A stretch of 64,000 nt of DNA from Glandiceps talaboti (taxonomy: Eukaryota > Hemichordata > Enteropneusta > Spengelidae): assembly GCF_964340395.1 (NCBI RefSeq), contig NC_135560.1, positions 11,247,598 to 11,311,597 on the forward strand. Reading direction: 5' to 3'. Both the position numbers and the translations under genes were made by a program. Within the stretch, counting starts at the first letter, position 1; every line of letters begins with the position of its first letter. The notes under the pieces were generated by a model. It saw only the letters and a program-made list of their open reading frames with translations. It did not search any database and had not been told where the DNA came from. Shown here one piece after another: positions 1 through 33,955 of this stretch.

Positions 1-236
1 CCTAACCGTGACTCCCCAGCTTTAATACAAATAAATATCTAGTGTACATTCAATCCACTATATTCCACATTTTTGACCAAGTAATTGTTACATATCGCAG
101 CATGTAAATATCCCTCTGTCGTTTATTAGTCTCCTGTATAGTGTAGATGAAGTAACGCACGAATAAACTGCTTTGCCAAAAATCATTGCAGCCACTCGCA
201 ATTAAGGGGAGAGATCGATAGACGTGATTTACCCAC

Positions 237-331
237 CTATCATTTTCTTTTTCATTTCCATCATTTTTGTGACCATACAACAGCTTTTTAACGTATCTAG
301 TTTGGTAATTACTAGACATGCTTTCAACAAA
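237..331 (-). CDS. STRA6: STRA6-like exon 7 (cytoplasmic segment)
   Basis: The exon starts after acceptor cttacacag in phase 0 and reads FVESMSSNYQTRYVKKLLYG then HKNDGNEKENDR before a GTGGGT donor. SSNYQTRYVKKLL parallels SSYSEEYLRNLL of human STRA6. It ends with two bases of the next codon. No convincing next exon was found in the remaining 236 bases. Confidence 0.75.
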
Positions 332-3300
332 CTGTGTAAGATAAAACATTAATTATGTAAGTGAACAACGGTAACGTTATACAACCAGCGACAGACGAAG
401 CATTCACAAGTGGAACCTGTTACAAACATGGGTAGTAAATAACTGAATTGGATTAATAATACTTGGCACAACACGTTGGAAGTACAGAGACATGTATTAC
501 ACGCCAACATTTGAGAAGATAGTTGAGGCCTATTAGTATTAATTTGACATTCACAAATGAATTTCAAGTTTCCTTGAGAGTTCGTGTAAAGGTAGGTAAA
601 GAGGCCATAAGCCTGGTGTTTTTTATCAAACTTCCAAAAGTATTATTAATTTGATTTTGAGCTCCATCAGTGTAGTACTAAATGGCATCATTTTATCTTC
701 AACTTTCAAAAAAATAATATTTGTATATAATATGGTTTATTTAGTCCATCACCGATCTCATCGACTTTATACTTTCTATCTGAAGAAACGAAATTTATAA
801 GCGCTGCCGTAAATTTAGAGGTAAGTTGTTTACGACGATTTACACTTTAAAAAGAGAGAAACGTTCCGTCTTTCTGTAAGTGACAATACGCCATGATCTA
901 TGACCCCCCCCCCGCAACCAATCACAATCCCGACACCCTCCCGCCTCTTATTATAACAAATCGTTTTACCATACTGAACATGAATCCGAAATGGTATATA
1001 GTCTTATATTTACAGCATACACCAATAATCCTTCGCCCACTCATATCTTTGCATTTTACATAAACCTGCAAGTGGTGACTACTATTATACAACTTGCTAT
1101 ACGTGCACATCTGTCATTTTCTAAAGCGGTCTGAGTCTGAAATCCGTAAAATTTGAACTCACGTTTATTTGCACTTCCCCCGTTTTCCTGCACTCTAGGA
1201 TTAGTTTTACCAAGAACACTGGGAATCGCACTGATAAAAATCCAGCACACAAGACAACTGGTAGTTGAAATAAGAAACCCTGCCATGATACCTACGTAAA
1301 AAAATATTGTCAACTATTAACAAATATACAACTATACTATAAACTGAGGATGGGAAAATAATAGAATTATGGTAAACCAAAACTAGAAAATATGGACTCA
1401 GAAGAGACAGAACAAATGGAGAACAGAATAGAAAGGGGTGTGAGTAATAAAAAGTTTTATATCATCGTCCGTGTATTCATTAATTCATTTATCTATATCG
1501 ATCTTTATTCATCCATCCATCCATCCATCCATCCATCCATCCATCCATCCATCCATTCATTCATTCATTCATTCATTCATTCATCCATCCATCCATCCAT
1601 CCATCCATTCATTCATTCATTCATTCATTCATTCGTTCGTTCGTTCGTTCATTCATTCATTCATTTTCCCACTCATTCATTCATTCATTCATTCATTCAT
1701 TCATTCATTCATTCATTCATTCATTCATTCATTCATTCATTCATTCATTCATTCATTATGACGTCCATATTTAAATTAGCCACAATGTGGAAAAACGTCA
1801 CCTTTTATTTTTTTTTAAATGCTTTAAAACATCTTTATTTGTTTTTCACATGTATTTGGTTGTTATAGAAGTTTCAACAAATGTTCCATATTCCTTACCG
1901 GAGTTCCGTAAGTGCACAAAAACAGTTTTAGGATCTCATTGATAAAGAACATCCATGAGAAAAGAGTTCCGATGGCGTACGTGATAATCGACTTCATGGT
2001 AATGGCAATGAAGATTGGGTAGTAAAGGAAGCCATACAGAAGAACAATGAAGATCATCCACAAAACTACGAAGACAGGAATGAGGATATTTTAAAATCTA
2101 CCTGTACAATTTAATATTTACATGAAAAAAGACAAGTTGATTGGGGGATTTTATATTTCAATACTCGGACTATTGATGGCGACATTGATAGCATACAATG
2201 GACAGTAAAGAGCGCCATCAACGGTCGGAGTGTAATTTCGATGGTGATTGCCTGCACCGCACAAAAAGTTCATACAGTGGTCACGTGAGAGGGATTACGT
2301 GTGTTTTGATGAATACATTTAATCCTTACCTTTGAGATAATCTGGTAAGCCTTCGATTGTCCTCAAATCTTCGCCAAGAAATATGATCCCAATGAAATAG
2401 TTGACAACAACAGAAGACGCCAACCCAAAAGCGGCTGTATAACTGTAGCGATATTTTCGATCGTCTAGTACATTAATTGGACTGTAAATTGGTAAAAAAA
2501 AAAATAAAAAAAAATAAGCTACCTAGTATTGCAACCATTCTCTCATGATAGATTCACTTGTTTAATCGTCACAACTTCTACGAATTCTAAAATTATCATT
2601 TTGACTCATGATCGGTTGCCAAGGCAACATGCTGTGATGACCTCAACTTATGATTAATCAAACATTTTAAATAAAGTTATTTAATATCTGGTTGAATATA
2701 TTGTCAAAACTTTTGTACACATTGTTACGTTGTTGTTACGTTAATTTTACAATTCGGGACAAAATGGTACCCAGTAGTTGTTCGGTGTTTATACGTCCCT
2801 GGTTTAACGGTTATAACGTATAATATGAATGATGATTAGATGTTATTCCCCAAACTTTTTCTCCGTTCAGCAAAGGAAAATAAATACGAGCTACCTAAGG
2901 TGCTTACTGAGATCACGAGTATTTTCCGGCTGAATGAAGAAAATTTTTAGAGAATAGCATTATTATACCAGTAATATCAAAGAAAATCGGGGAAAGTAAT
3001 GACAATTTTGAACTTTTTGACTCATATTTCGAACACAGCAGAACAGATTGCGTAGCGCGCGTTGTCGTGACGTAGAACCGTACCATACTATATATTCCAT
3101 ATTTTTTGTTCAGCTTGGCTCGTGTGCGCATGCATGACATATTAAGTAACTGTTCTAGCCATTCAGTAAAACCTGTTATCCAAACTCAAATTGTTCGGTG
3201 AACTTTGCAACATGCATTAATTTTGCATACCACTGTGAATTATCACAAATTGCACCCATTGACACGAATAGTATTATATCGAGGGCTAATCCTGAACAAA

Positions 3301-4558
3301 CTTTCTCGGTTACCCAGACTCTCGCCGCTGGGGGCTCTGCCTACGAGACCACCCCAAACGAGAAATTCGCCGGGGTGGTCTCGTAGGTAGTAGAGCTCCC
3401 AGTGGCGAGAGTCTGGGTAACCGAGAATAGATCAAAAAGTAACTAGAACTTGCACACTCACTACACAATGCCTGGGCGGCCATGGAGACGATGTGGCCAC
3501 AAAAACTTTCTGCGCTGTAAGAAACTCAGAGCAAATACTGTCGCAAACTGCAATCAAACATACAAAATTTATTATTTATATTGTTTATATATTATCTATA
3601 TTGTTTATGATATCTGTAACTGTTTTTAAAGGCAAAATTGTACTCATGAAATAAACTAAAATAGCATACTTATAGAATTGAAATTTCCTCGGGTTTTGGG
3701 GTGGAGCTCAGACAACTCTATAGTGGTCTGAGGGCGGAAGTAGTCGTCACCCTGGGACAATTCTCTGGAGGACTGAGGCACGGCTTATTAGAATGTCGAC
3801 GTCATTAATTGGTATTTCTTAATATTTTTTCGAACAAAGCATGTACATTCATGCGTTTATAAAATATTCGATGTAAAAAAAAATAGAAAATGGAAATTTC
3901 ATGGAAAAGAAATGCCCGGTAAGAGAAAACAAATGGTGGCCAGGAAAAAATATTTTCTGACTTTTTCCGATTGTTTTGGCGATGTTTGGAATCGAAATTG
4001 ATGTACACTTACGCTTGCAACGAAGAGAGCTATATTAATACCGTATAATGCTTCACATGTGTCATCTGTTTCGAATTCAGGTACACTGTAATAGAACAGT
4101 AAGTTACAAGTACAGAGTAGAGAGTTTTAAAATTAAAGTATATCGGAATTGATTTCTATATAATTAAAAGTCTCAAATTAGAAATGGGGAATGAAAATGA
4201 AAACAACCACAACCACAAGTAGAACGTGTACGCAAACCGAAAAGTTACACGCACACGCACACGCGCACATGCACACGCACACGCACACCCACACGCACAC
4301 GCACACACACATTATAATGTAACATTCATATTTGACATTCGTGTTGTTATTAATTATTAAATTATTACAACAAGAGGAATGCACAAAAATACTATAATCA
4401 TTCAATCGTGTTCCTTTAATTGTTTTCTTTATTTTCTTTGTAAGACTTGTTGTTTTGCATTTGTAGACAATTATAATTGAAAATAAAAAATAAAATCCAT
4501 GACAGCCTTACCTTGTAGGCCAAACAGACGTATACGAAAACAAGTTGGTAGAATTCAT
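237..4558 (-). CDS. STRA6: STRA6-like multi-pass membrane receptor, 5' half (seven exons, partial)
   Basis: STRA6-family proteins are multi-pass membrane receptors; vertebrate STRA6 takes up retinol from retinol-binding protein. Seven minus-strand exons join in consistent phase: 4558-4512, 4085-4013, 3514-3462, 2481-2330, 2065-1899, 1291-1163 and 331-237 (716 nt, about 238 residues). Family landmarks appear in the right order. These are an extracellular N terminus with a Cys (DTCEALYG), a basic segment RRKFLWP...GRPG, a PINVLDDR block, a hydrophobic segment with LLYGFLYYPIF and LFSWMFF, a second one with GFLSVRFPVFLVKL, and a cytoplasmic SSNYQTRYVKKLL stretch that parallels the SSYSEEYLRNLL region of human STRA6. 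An in-frame TGA lies just upstream of the ATG. The rest of the gene lies beyond the left edge. The first membrane span looks short, so a small exon may be missing between 3515 and 4012. The family call is made from memory of human STRA6, not from a search. Confidence 0.8.
904..913. repeat. Poly(C) tract, 10 C
   Basis: A homopolymer run in the STRA6-like intron between exons 6 and 7. It is one of several long C or G tracts in this window. Confidence 0.9.
1163..1291 (-). CDS. STRA6: STRA6-like exon 6
   Basis: Between acceptor ttacgtag and donor GTGAGT, the phase-0 frame reads VSWQGFLFQLPVVLCAGF then LSVRFPVFLVKLILECRK: a membrane span and a basic cytoplasmic edge. GFLS..FPV.LV parallels GFLSLWYPVQLV of human STRA6. 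A longer open frame on the same bases is out of phase with both neighbours and is a shadow. Confidence 0.85.
1506..1757. repeat. Microsatellite (ATCC)n / (ATTC)n
   Basis: About 250 bp of alternating ATCC and ATTC blocks with a short TTCG block, lying in a STRA6-like intron. The long open frames across it (His-Pro-Ser-Ile or His-Ser-Phe repeats) are artefacts of the 4-bp repeat. Confidence 0.97.
1899..2065 (-). CDS. STRA6: STRA6-like exon 5 (transmembrane pair)
   Basis: This is a strongly hydrophobic exon with WMIFIVLLYGFLYYPIF and YAIGTLFSWMFFINEIL, then LKLFLCTYGTP before a GTAAGG donor. The spacing and the YYP and SW motifs parallel the LYYP...LSW segment of human STRA6. It accepts one base of a codon from exon 4 and ends on a codon boundary. 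Confidence 0.85.
2330..2481 (-). CDS. STRA6: STRA6-like exon 4
   Basis: The exon begins PINVLDDRKYRYSYTAAFG and contains a hydrophobic segment (LASSVVVNYFIGIIFLG) followed by an acidic loop, EDLRTIEGLPDYLK. The acceptor is aatttacag and the donor GTAAGG. The other two frames contain early stops, so the entry phase is forced and matches exon 3. Confidence 0.8.
2836..3145 (+). mobile_element. Foldback family B, single arm
   Basis: This shares an ordered set of short blocks with copies near 24850, 36850, 57440 and 59650-60410: a CCCCAAA...TTTTTC...TTCAGC block, then GAAAATA, ACCTAAGG, GAGTATTTTCCGGCTGAATG, GGGAAA, TTTTGACTCATATTTCGA and GACGTAGAA. The minus-strand open frame across it is related to one at 59732, which shows both are repeat-derived and not genes. 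Confidence 0.7.
3305..3425. mobile_element. 121-bp foldback (hairpin) MITE
   Basis: Inverted arms of about 52 bp begin CTCGGTTACCCAGACTCTCG and end with the reverse complement, CGAGAGTCTGGGTAACCGAG. They enclose a second paired block (CTACGAGACCACCCC / GGGGTGGTCTCGTAG) and a short loop. The element is GC-rich compared with its surroundings. No target duplication is obvious. Confidence 0.9.
3462..3514 (-). CDS. STRA6: STRA6-like exon 3 (53-bp exon)
   Basis: The exon has acceptor tttcttacag and donor GTGAGT. It reads RRKFLWPHRLHGRPGIV, which parallels the RRRQLWP...GRPG segment after the first membrane span of human STRA6. It ends with two bases (TA) that join the T of exon 4 to make Tyr. Without splicing, the same frame would hit TAG. 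A foldback element ends only 37 bp beyond the donor. The exon was too short to appear as an open reading frame. Confidence 0.75.
4013..4085 (-). CDS. STRA6: STRA6-like exon 2
   Basis: The exon has a good acceptor (ctattacag) and a GTAAGT donor. It reads VPEFETDDTCEALYGINIA then LFVAS: an acidic extracellular stretch with one Cys, then the start of a hydrophobic segment. Its first base completes the split codon from exon 1, and it ends on a codon boundary. Only this frame is open. Confidence 0.75.
4229..4312. repeat. Microsatellite (CACACG)n
   Basis: Purine-pyrimidine alternating repeat of CACACG and CACACA units between STRA6-like exons 1 and 2. Confidence 0.95.
4512..4558 (-). CDS. STRA6: STRA6-like exon 1 (start codon)
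   Basis: The exon begins with the ATG at 4558-4556 and reads MNSTNLFSYTSVWPT before a GTAAGG donor, leaving two bases that complete a Ser codon with exon 2. An in-frame TGA lies four codons upstream of the ATG, which fixes the start. There is no signal peptide, as expected for a family with an extracellular N terminus and an uncleaved first membrane span. A possible acceptor near 4608 would make this the second transcribed exon. Confidence 0.7.
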
Positions 4559-4660
4559 GGCAATCGCTCAAAGAAATGGTACGTTATGTCCAGACAAAAA
4601 TACTGTAATACAACATTTTGACTGATGGTAAATATTTATCCACCATCCATCTGCCTGTAT

Positions 4661-4856
<196 letters not shown>

Positions 4857-4859
4857 AGG

Positions 4860-7280
4860 GTGGCTATTTGAATCGAGTTCAGTAGTGGTTAATAGAAGAC
4901 AGTGGTGTTAATATTGAATGATATTGTATGGCGTGTTGTTCATGTATGATTCATGTTAACTATTATGACTTATTTGTTTGAAGTAAACAAAATAACCAAT
5001 AAGGTTCATATGAGAGTCGATGCTTCGTTGTACATTCATCGGGTGTTAATTTTGTCTAAGCAAAGCTGTTCACACATACATGCTGCATAGACAAACCAAT
5101 AGGTATGATCTATGACCTATGACCCAATACAAATATCATATCTCATATCTCATAATTTAGTATTACCAGAAACCAGACTGAACATTTTCATCAACAAATT
5201 TAATTTTTTTTTCTTCTGGAAGTAACTCAATCTTTGGTACTTCGTCGTCTTTACAGGATTATTCGTGTGATAACATTCTGATATTATGACCCACACAGTT
5301 GACCGAATCCAATTCAAAAACTGTCGATTTGAATTATTACCTATTGTAGGTATAGTTCTACCTCTTTAGTATTTATCATCAATGAGGTCAACTTCTGAGG
5401 TCATCACCATGACAATGATACTCAAAGTGACAGGGTGTAGAAATCTTACAAACAAACGTTCTTACATTTACAAGACCGTTTTATACTTGTAATTCAACGA
5501 ATTGTTCGACAATGATATTGTTTGATCAGAATTGCCCAAATTATACGAGACCACCTTCATTTAAAATTTATAATCATGCTGTCACAGTGTCAGTCGATGA
5601 CGACCCTCCCCCCCCCCCCCCCCTGTTGGGGAAATATTCTAGGACACATAATTCTACGACTAGAAATGGACGGAGTCAATACGTGGTTAATAGTCTTGGT
5701 TCAGTAAAGATTTTAGAACAAATTAACATTCAGGCCATGAAATTTTCCATTTACTCGTTATCAAGTACAGAACCTGCTTGTTACATTTACTTTCATTTTA
5801 GTTGCAATTCTCAGTAAACGATTCTATGGCAGCAATCAATGCAATACAAACTCTACTTGTACAAGTCTCTGACACTCTGACAGCTTATGAAGTTATGCTT
5901 AAATTCGTTTTCATACGTCTCTGTCAGGGTGGGTTTCTTTTCAGGCTATACGGCAGTAATTTATATATCCCACATGTTTTATTTTTTCACACAAAGTTGC
6001 CAACGTCATTTGTGAGTTTTCGGGGTTTTTTTAGTACAAAAGTTGAGAAGTCATGTCCTGAAGAGCCAAGTTTTGTTCTCTTTTTTTTTTGGTTTCTTTT
6101 TTGTTGCTATTTGCTATACATGGCTGGTTCCGAGAACTACAGAAATGTCACAATTGGACTAACTTCTATTGTAAGCTTATGCAAACATTGGACAAACCAT
6201 AGATCCTATACGAGTGTAGGGTCTATGGTGAAACTATATATATATATATTTATTGCTATGTACCAACATACACCCATCAGCCTAAGTGGAGATCTTCGTA
6301 CTACATTCATGATATCAATAAAAGGTATACTCTAATATGATTGGGTACTGATCATAAAATGCAAATAACACAACAGTTAAACTTAATATGTACGCTATCG
6401 GTGTACAGACCCTTATTTCATACACACATATAAATTTACCGTTAGTATGTAAAAACCGTGTAAAGCGTGACTTGAATATGTGTGTGTACTATTTACAAAA
6501 CTTGTAAAAAAAGGACTCAATTCTTTTAGATAAAGTCTTGGCTATTAGGACTTTTGAGTAAATACTCTCTCTTACCTAATTCGATTCCTGCGTTGACGGT
6601 GTGAAGCAATTCGGTGACTGGGCTCCACTATGTACCACCAGTGACATCTGACCACACTATTAGTCTTTGAGTTATCCGTCTTGAGTAGCTGTCACTTATT
6701 CACCGTATATGGTTATATTTATATCTAGACATGTGCAAACATCAGCTGTCTCAATGACGGGACCAGCAATACTCTGTAGGCCTACCACCAGACCGATGTA
6801 TGAAGACTGGGGCGTGAAGACAGTTTGAATGTTTCAAACATATACATGTTGTCAATGATTTTTGGACCACTTTCCGCTTCGTAATACATATAATATGCAA
6901 GTTTACTGAATTGTTCTTTCATCTCGAGGCCTGGAAGCATTAATACATACACACTATTTTCCTAAATTGATTTTCGGTAACTTGACCGGCCACATGTCTT
7001 CACCCCGACTTCAGATTTAGCACCAGACATGTGATCCCCTCCCAAATCATTTCCTTTTATTGCCTGTATTGTCAATTAACGCTTGTGGTATTTCAATTTG
7101 TTTTTTACTGCTAAGTTTTAATTTAGAAGGTATTAAATTATATGGAGAGGGGGGGGGGTCTTCATATTGATTCCTCTCTTGGAAATTGGAATCATGGCCA
7201 ATTGAGTCATATAACTTTCTACATAATTATTATGTAATAATCTTTACGTTTTGAAGGAAATAATACTGACAACCAGTCAA
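4860..7280. other. Gene-free stretch upstream of the STRA6-like gene
   Basis: No exon with family resemblance was found. It holds the likely STRA6-like 5' flank, a poly(C) tract at 5608-5623, a poly(G) tract at 7149-7158 and AT-rich unique sequence. The open frames at 5512-5817 and 5802-6335 show no domain, lack splice support and look like chance. Confidence 0.6.
5608..5623. repeat. Poly(C) tract, 16 C
   Basis: A C homopolymer on the plus strand in intergenic DNA. Confidence 0.95.
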
Positions 7281-7283
7281 ACA

Positions 7284-7284
7284 C

Positions 7285-7317
<33 letters not shown>

Positions 7318-7353
7318 AGACACAGACACAGACACAGACACACACACACACAC
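7284..7353. repeat. Microsatellite (CA)n / (CAGACA)n
   Basis: CA dinucleotides flank a block of CAGACA hexanucleotides. Confidence 0.95.
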
Positions 7354-10129
7354 ATAATTAATCCACAAAAAAATACACGACCTTAAATGAGTTCAAAGCA
7401 TTTGGACTAAAGCAGCACTCTACTATCACCATAGCTCCTGGCCGTAGAGGGCGCTAATCTTAAACAAGGGGAAGGGGGATTGTGGATTTGAACTCTGTGA
7501 CATCAGTTCGATTATGCAGCTGCATCTTGTATTCATGTGATGAATGCAATTCTAAAGGGATAGTAGGGACCATTTGTATTTTCAATTATTGTAACATCCC
7601 TTTTTGATGTAGCTGTCCTTGTGAAGAAAGTCCATCTCTCTTTCTCTGAGTTTTACGAATGTCAAAATGGAAACTGTGGTAATATGCTGATCTCCTCATG
7701 TTTATTTGTCCATCCAGCAATCCACAGTGCAAATCATATCAGTAGAAAAAAAACCACATCAGACAAATGACTTTAATACATCACTGCATTTATTAACTGA
7801 ACAAAACCAATAGAAATAATTTATATAATATATCGATCAGAAGTATGAGATGAATGAATTCAAATTTTTTTTTTGTAAAATAATATACACAGAAACATAA
7901 CATCACTGGAAAAGCTCTTCCTGAGAAAAATATCCACCAACGTCTGTACAGTAGTATGTGAAATCATCATCAAAAAACACAAGGAAATACTATAAGACAA
8001 ATATATGATGTGATGCTCCTTACAGTGCCGGCAAGCTAAGTGTAGTCTTTGCGCTTTAGACATTAAAAATAGAAACCAAAGTTGCTTTGGTTATTATTCT
8101 TGACTGGAAGTGAACTTGAAGTTTGCCATGCCACCATAGCGTTAGATCACCCAATAACTTTCACCCCTTACATAATCATAAATAATTATTTGATGCAACG
8201 ATGGTTTCTTTGTTTATGTACACACAAGTTACCTACATCCTTCAGTGCAAAAGCCACACTTAACTTGCCACAGCTGTATTCTGTCTATTCTCATTGGCTT
8301 TGTCAATATGCAAATTGAATGTTCATTAAGTTTCAGCGAATCATATCAATGTCTTTATGAAAACACTCATAGTCTTCATTCTTATATTGCATAACTCCAA
8401 TTTCTCAATTCTGTAAATGTTACATGCTTGGGGTAAGACACTACTGGCTTGGTATAACATGGGAGTAAAAAATACTTGGGTTTAATATATGCATAGTAGC
8501 ATTTTTAGTACATACATACATGTACATGTACAAACACATACATGTAAACACAACACATGATTCTTAACCATTTCACTACAAGACATAGAAACTACCAAAA
8601 CACAAAGTCTTTTCCACCAAAATTTATGCGGAAGAAATTGGTGAGAAAGTATTCCTTATCATAACTTCAGGGACAGAAATGTGTTCCCTCCAAATTAAGT
8701 GACAGAATTTTTTTCCCAACAAAATTTGAAAGAAAATATTTTTGGAATTTTTTCCCTCCAAAATTTGACATGCATTGTTTCTGCCAAAAATTGCAGACAG
8801 AAATTTTTCCCTCCTAAATTTCATAACTGAAATTCTTAAATTTCAGATCAATCCTTTTCATTTTCATTGTTCATGTGTACATCTGTGATTTTGGGACTTA
8901 GTTACAATGAAATCTTCTGGAATGTTCCTAAAACTTCTTCAATCTTATCGGGACTGGTCTTGTAGGGAAAGGGTTAAGATTGTTGATGTACAGTAGAAAT
9001 ACACTGAAATTCATCAAGAATTCTCATCGTTTTTTTCTTCTTCAAAAATATTAGTTGGCACCTGTGCCACTATTACCTGTGCAACTATTGTCACATAATC
9101 AGTACAATATGATGAATAATTTGAGCACAGAATTAGCCTTCCTTCCCCTTATATATATAATGCACTCATTCACCTGAGTCTGATTACATAAGCGAACCAA
9201 CGTCTGAACCTTTCGGACTACTAATTTTTTTTCACATAAAAAACACTCTTTATACAAATTATTTAGTAGATTGCTATTTTTTGGAACAGACAACACAGTT
9301 GACTGAGAAAAACTATTAAAAATTTGTAACAGTCAACTGAATTTTGAACGACAAATTCTATTACAACATACATATTCATTGAATATTGTACTGGTCATGT
9401 GAGAATGCTTGTACATCATTTTAGACTAATTTTCAATCAGTATATCAAAGCACGACACATACATATACAAACCTTTCAACAAATGAACAAAAAAGTACAA
9501 AAATTTTACGATCTCACCGCATTAAGCACAGAGACGAACAAGTCAAATACTTTCACTGAATTACTGCACCAAATCATATTTCAGAACATAAAAGCCCGTA
9601 AGAAATACAACATGCAGCAATATCGTGTCTTGCAAAATCCTAGTCAATATTACATGTGCGTACATTCTAAATTTGTATGTATTTTAAAACTCTGCCGTAA
9701 TTACAGCTTTGGAATATTGCTGTGTTTTGGGCAGCTAAGTATAATATATACACTCACCTCTTTAAAATGGAACAATTTATATGAAAAATCAAATATTTCT
9801 TTTTGTTGTGAAACACACTATCATATGTATCACTACCTAGACATGGAAGATGTAACCTTCGTTTAATTGGTAATACTAAGTTGAAATTTTTACAAAAGTA
9901 TATATTTCAGCTAATAATAATAATAACATATATTTTTCTGTGGTAATGCTCTAAACCCAATTTTCATAAATATGATAGAAATTACTGGAGGATGGTCTTG
10001 AAGACGTAGCTGCTGTGAACTGAAAGATAAGTGTACAAAGCATGCAAGATGTGTATGTAAAAACACAGTAAATCTTTTGTCTAAAATTTTGCTTTCAGCT
10101 GCAAACGTACCACGGTGCACGCCTATCCT

Positions 10130-10410
10130 GTTAGTGTTATCACAGCCCTAGGTGCTTTAACCATTGATAGGTTTAAACATATCGCATTTCTTGTTTATAG
10201 AGCTCTGGGTGCTTTTACCTTTAGTTGGCCGAAACATATCGCACTCGATCATGTTAGAGCCCTTTCACCTTTGATTGACTCAAACACATACACTGTATTC
10301 AATCATGATATAACCCTGGGCGCTTTTACCTTTGATCAACCCAAATAGGCACACCGTATTTGAGTGTGTTAGAGCCCTGGGCACTTATATCTTTGATCAG
10401 CCAGATATCA
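10130..10410. repeat. Degenerate tandem repeat, about 60-70 bp unit, 4-5 copies
   Basis: Recurring blocks of the form TTAGAGCCCTGGGCGCTTTT, ACCTTTGATTGACCCAAACA and CGTATTT recur across the interval with substantial divergence. The small open frames here (10115-10348 and 10332-10643) owe their similarity to the repeat. Confidence 0.75.
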
Positions 10411-10960
10411 TGGGTGGGCCCTTGTTCGCAGCTGCTATTTTAATACCGCCAGTACACAAAAATGTACTGAAATTACAGCTATTCACAGATGGTACCTGTG
10501 GATCAACTATGCTGTTCAATTTGCTAAATCTACATAATTTGGAACATATGATTTATTCAACACAAAAATATTCATTCATTTCTGTACAATTTGTTACTAT
10601 TTCTGTTTTTTTACATGAGGGGTCTGTAAATCTTTGGTGGTGAATATATTAATACTACTCCATACATTGATCAAGTTCAATGGAAAATTGTTATTTGATG
10701 CTGTCCCATGTCGGTTGTCTATGGTCAACAAAATGCCAAAATCAAGGTCATAAATTACAATCCCTGAGGCAAACTTCACTTTTCACTACATTTAGTGAAA
10801 AGAACAAGTTGAGAGTATTTTTTGTAAAACGCTTACAGGTTTTGTGAAGGTGTGTGCAAAAAATCACAGGGTTCTCGATTCAATATATATTTGATTTACA
10901 TTTTCCCAGTTTGGCAAAAACAAAATAACGACAGACAAAATTTAGATGTATTAGAGTAAT

Positions 10961-10979
10961 CCCCCCCCCCCCCCCCCCC
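10961..10979. repeat. Poly(C) tract, 19 C
   Basis: A C homopolymer on the plus strand, 3' of the adiponectin receptor gene. Confidence 0.95.
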
Positions 10980-11822
10980 AAAGTTATGTGCAAATTTTCA
11001 TCTGCACTATCCGACATTTAAATCTTCCATTCAGGCAGTGCTGAGACAGAGGCAGGTTAAATTGACAGACAACAGACTATTGAAGTGAGATGGAAGGTAG
11101 TTGTGGACAAAGCAGGTACATGAATGACAGAAATTTTGAAGAGAAGGTGAGTGAATAATGAACACTTTCCACTGGGGTACCAGGTAGGGAAGATAAAAAG
11201 GAAAAAACATTTTCAACTGTCGTCATGCCGATCTAAGCGTTACATTGTATTGTACCAGTGGTATATGGTTTCAAACAAAGTTTTGCCATCTGTGTATTTT
11301 CTAAGTTTTATATAATATTTTTTTTTCATTGACAGGTTGACCTATATAATGTGTAATGTAATCTACAAAAGTCTTCCACGAAGTAAACATGGTGGTTATC
11401 ACAACTTGGAACAGACAAGAGTATCATTCTGAAGAAACAAAATTCCTTGATGTTGAATTTACACTCAAAGAGTATAGAAAAAGTGTTTAGATAGACACTG
11501 CACTTTGATCCCTACCACAAAAAAAAATATGTCAATTTCATATCTGATTTATCATTTCAAAAAATTTCAGTTTTGTCTATGGTATTCACGGGTTATTATA
11601 TTCAAACTAATCCACACACTGTCGTAGAAATGCGAGTAGGACTGGATTTATTTTGGATGAGTGAAAATTGTGAAATGAACGTTGGTCAGACAAAAGTGAG
11701 GTAACAAAATTCGTCAAATCCCACCGTACAATCCTGACTGAAATGGTCCCAACTATACAAAATTGTTTGTTAAATCACAATCTCTATTTACATTTTGTAG
11801 GTTGTTTTTTTTCTCTCTCCGA

Positions 11823-33803
<21,981 letters not shown>

Positions 33804-33806
<3 letters not shown>

Positions 33807-33860
33807 TCAAATTCGACAAATTACCACTAAGATGACAAGAACCTGACGAGGGGCACTGAA
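33804..33860 (-). CDS. AdipoR: AdipoR exon 1 (5' UTR plus ATG as the last codon)
   Basis: The coding part is only 33806-33804. The sequence ...TCGAATTTGATG is followed directly by a GTGAGT donor. Joined to exon 2 it gives ATG AAC AGC ACA in frame. An in-frame TAA lies upstream with no intervening ATG, so this Met would be the only possible start in that frame. The 5' boundary of the exon (TSS) is not visible; 33860 is a placeholder. The initiation context is weak. Confidence 0.6.
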
Positions 33861-33955
33861 TGAGGTGCCTTTACCACAACGTGTTTTACCGAATGTATTT
33901 TCACTGCGTACGTGATCAGAAGAGAGATAGAAACCAATCGCATTGCGCACAATCG

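Larger units (their letters stand above)
7360..11640. other. AT-rich stretch downstream of the adiponectin receptor gene
   Basis: This lies 3' of the adiponectin receptor stop codon, so part may be a long 3' UTR. Candidate AATAAA signals on the minus strand include the one nearest the stop at 11652-11647 and one near 7790. A plus-strand open frame of 155 codons (9399-9866) has no recognisable domain and lies antisense to this region. Two degenerate tandem repeats are inside (8600-8830, poorly ordered; 10130-10410, listed separately). Confidence 0.5.

Noticed and set aside
50-230. Continuation of the STRA6-like gene downstream of exon 7.
   Set aside because: A possible acceptor near 148 gives only a short frame ending in a stop with a poor donor and no resemblance to the expected cytoplasmic segment.
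922-1110. A possible STRA6-like exon (VYVKCKDMSGRR...) between exons 6 and 7.
   Set aside because: Exon 6 already joins exon 7 in phase with matching family order, and the candidate has no family resemblance and a poor donor.
1056-1313. An 85-codon minus-strand frame starting MTIFFYVGIMAGF as a STRA6-like exon.
   Set aside because: It is in the wrong phase relative to its neighbours. The phase-0 frame of the same exon (1291-1163) reads VSWQGFLFQLP... and matches STRA6.
2913-3140. A minus-strand frame similar to one at 59732-59917, suggesting a small gene family.
   Set aside because: Both lie within arms of foldback family B, so the similarity comes from the repeat.
5802-6335. A 177-codon plus-strand frame.
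   Set aside because: No domain, T-rich homopolymer-driven composition, no splice or repeat support.
9399-9866. A 155-codon plus-strand frame.
   Set aside because: It lies antisense to the probable AdipoR 3' region, has AT-rich codon use without domain similarity, and no homologous family was recognised.
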